Shown one piece after another: positions 6,682 through 7,023 of a DNA stretch of 7,023 bases; within the stretch, counting starts at the first letter, position 1, and every line of letters begins with the position of its first letter. The DNA comes from Novosphingopyxis sp038234155. Its GTDB lineage: Bacteria > Pseudomonadota > Alphaproteobacteria > Sphingomonadales > Sphingomonadaceae. The notes beneath the pieces were generated by a model that was not told the DNA's origin, searched no databases, and saw only the letters and a program-made list of their open reading frames with translations. Where the stretch lies: NCBI GenBank assembly GCA_038234155.1, contig JBBSUT010000120.1, positions 1 through 7,023 on the forward strand, written 5' to 3'. The position numbers were made by a program, and so were the translations under genes.

Positions 6682-7023
6682 CTATCCCCGGCCGCCAATC
6701 CAGATCGTGTGGCGTGGCCCCTTGCCGTTGGATCGCGCCCGCACGCTGCGTTCCTCCATAGCCATGCCGCCGCTTCGCAGTCGCCTGGCAAACGCACGGT
6801 CCGGCGCGGCCGACCAGTAGGCGACCACGCCGCCGGGTTTGAGCGCGGCCTTGGCCGCCGCGATCCCCGCCACGCCGTAAAGCCCGTCGTTTTCGGCCCG
6901 GACCAGACCGTCCGGCCCGTTGTCCACATCCAGCAGGACCGCGTCGTACACGCCCCGCGCGGCAGAGATGGTCGCCGCGACATCGCCGATCCGCGCGGTC
7001 ACCCTGCGATCGTCCAGACAGCC
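6682..7023 (-). CDS. Spermidine synthase-like protein, C-terminal part (5' end cut by the window)
   Basis: The reading frame is open from the right edge to TAG at 6684-6682 and gives the last 113 residues of a protein with the Rossmann-type fold of polyamine synthases and SAM methyltransferases. Visible blocks are DDRRVTARIGDV near the edge (residues 4-15 of the fragment), VYDAVLLDVDNGPDGLV, LKPGGVVAYWSAAPDRAFARRL, and the ending GPRHTIWIGGRG. The order acidic strand end, GD, YDxxLLD, then LKPGG is typical of the second half of this fold. An internal GTG at 7002 could look like a start, but the residues before it (DDRR) match the usual beta-strand context, so the true start lies beyond the window. 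The motif DVDNGP stands where true spermidine synthases usually have D-S-x-D-P, so the reaction is uncertain; it could be a methyltransferase-like relative. Confidence 0.78.
   Translation of the reverse strand, partial: GCLDDRRVTARIGDVAATISAARGVYDAVLLDVDNGPDGLVRAENDGLYGVAGIAAAKAALKPGGVVAYWSAAPDRAFARRLRSGGMAMEERSVRARSNGKGPRHTIWIGGRG

Overview
The window is a GC-rich, densely packed stretch of bacterial chromosome. The protein sequences and the rod-shape gene order suggest an alphaproteobacterium, most likely Sphingomonadales. That placement rests on sequence style (PWKLMLLL near the RodA start, the Mo-enzyme/cytochrome b pair, a spermidine synthase-like protein with DVDNGP) and not on a database search. 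No insertion sequence, phage gene, integrase or CRISPR array is visible, so this looks like core or ordinary chromosome and not an island.

Left part, plus strand. A few codons of an upstream gene, probably the penicillin-binding protein 2 gene, lead into rodA (39-1151, TTG start). RodA is the SEDS glycan polymerase of cell elongation. A short spacer with a perfect TTGACA -35 box leads into tRNA-Lys(CTT) at 1258-1333. A bulged hairpin at 1358-1378 separates the tRNA from the convergent minus-strand genes.

Middle part, minus strand. A two-gene redox unit is translated from right to left: a four-helix di-haem-type cytochrome b (start 2908, end 2150), then a Tat-exported, probably lipid-anchored sulfite-oxidase-family molybdoenzyme (start 2150, end 1380). 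The genes overlap by one base (TGATG). The natural model is electron exchange between the quinone pool, the membrane cytochrome and a periplasmic Mo-cofactor enzyme whose substrate is unknown.

Right part, minus strand. Just upstream of the redox unit, in the same direction, is a 1189-residue hybrid sensor kinase (6571-3002): MASE1 membrane domain, three PAS domains, HisKA, HATPase, receiver and Hpt. It carries a whole phosphorelay in one chain but no output domain, so it must pass phosphate to a regulator outside this window. A CtrA-type TTAACCAT octamer lies 21 bases before its start. At the right edge, cut by the window, is the C-terminal part of a spermidine synthase-like protein (7023-6682), followed by a strong hairpin at 6625-6659.

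No intergenic stretch exceeds about 110 bases. I see no clearly new system. The parts most worth a second look are the uncharacterised molybdoenzyme/cytochrome b pair, its orphan hybrid kinase neighbour, and the possible CtrA site.
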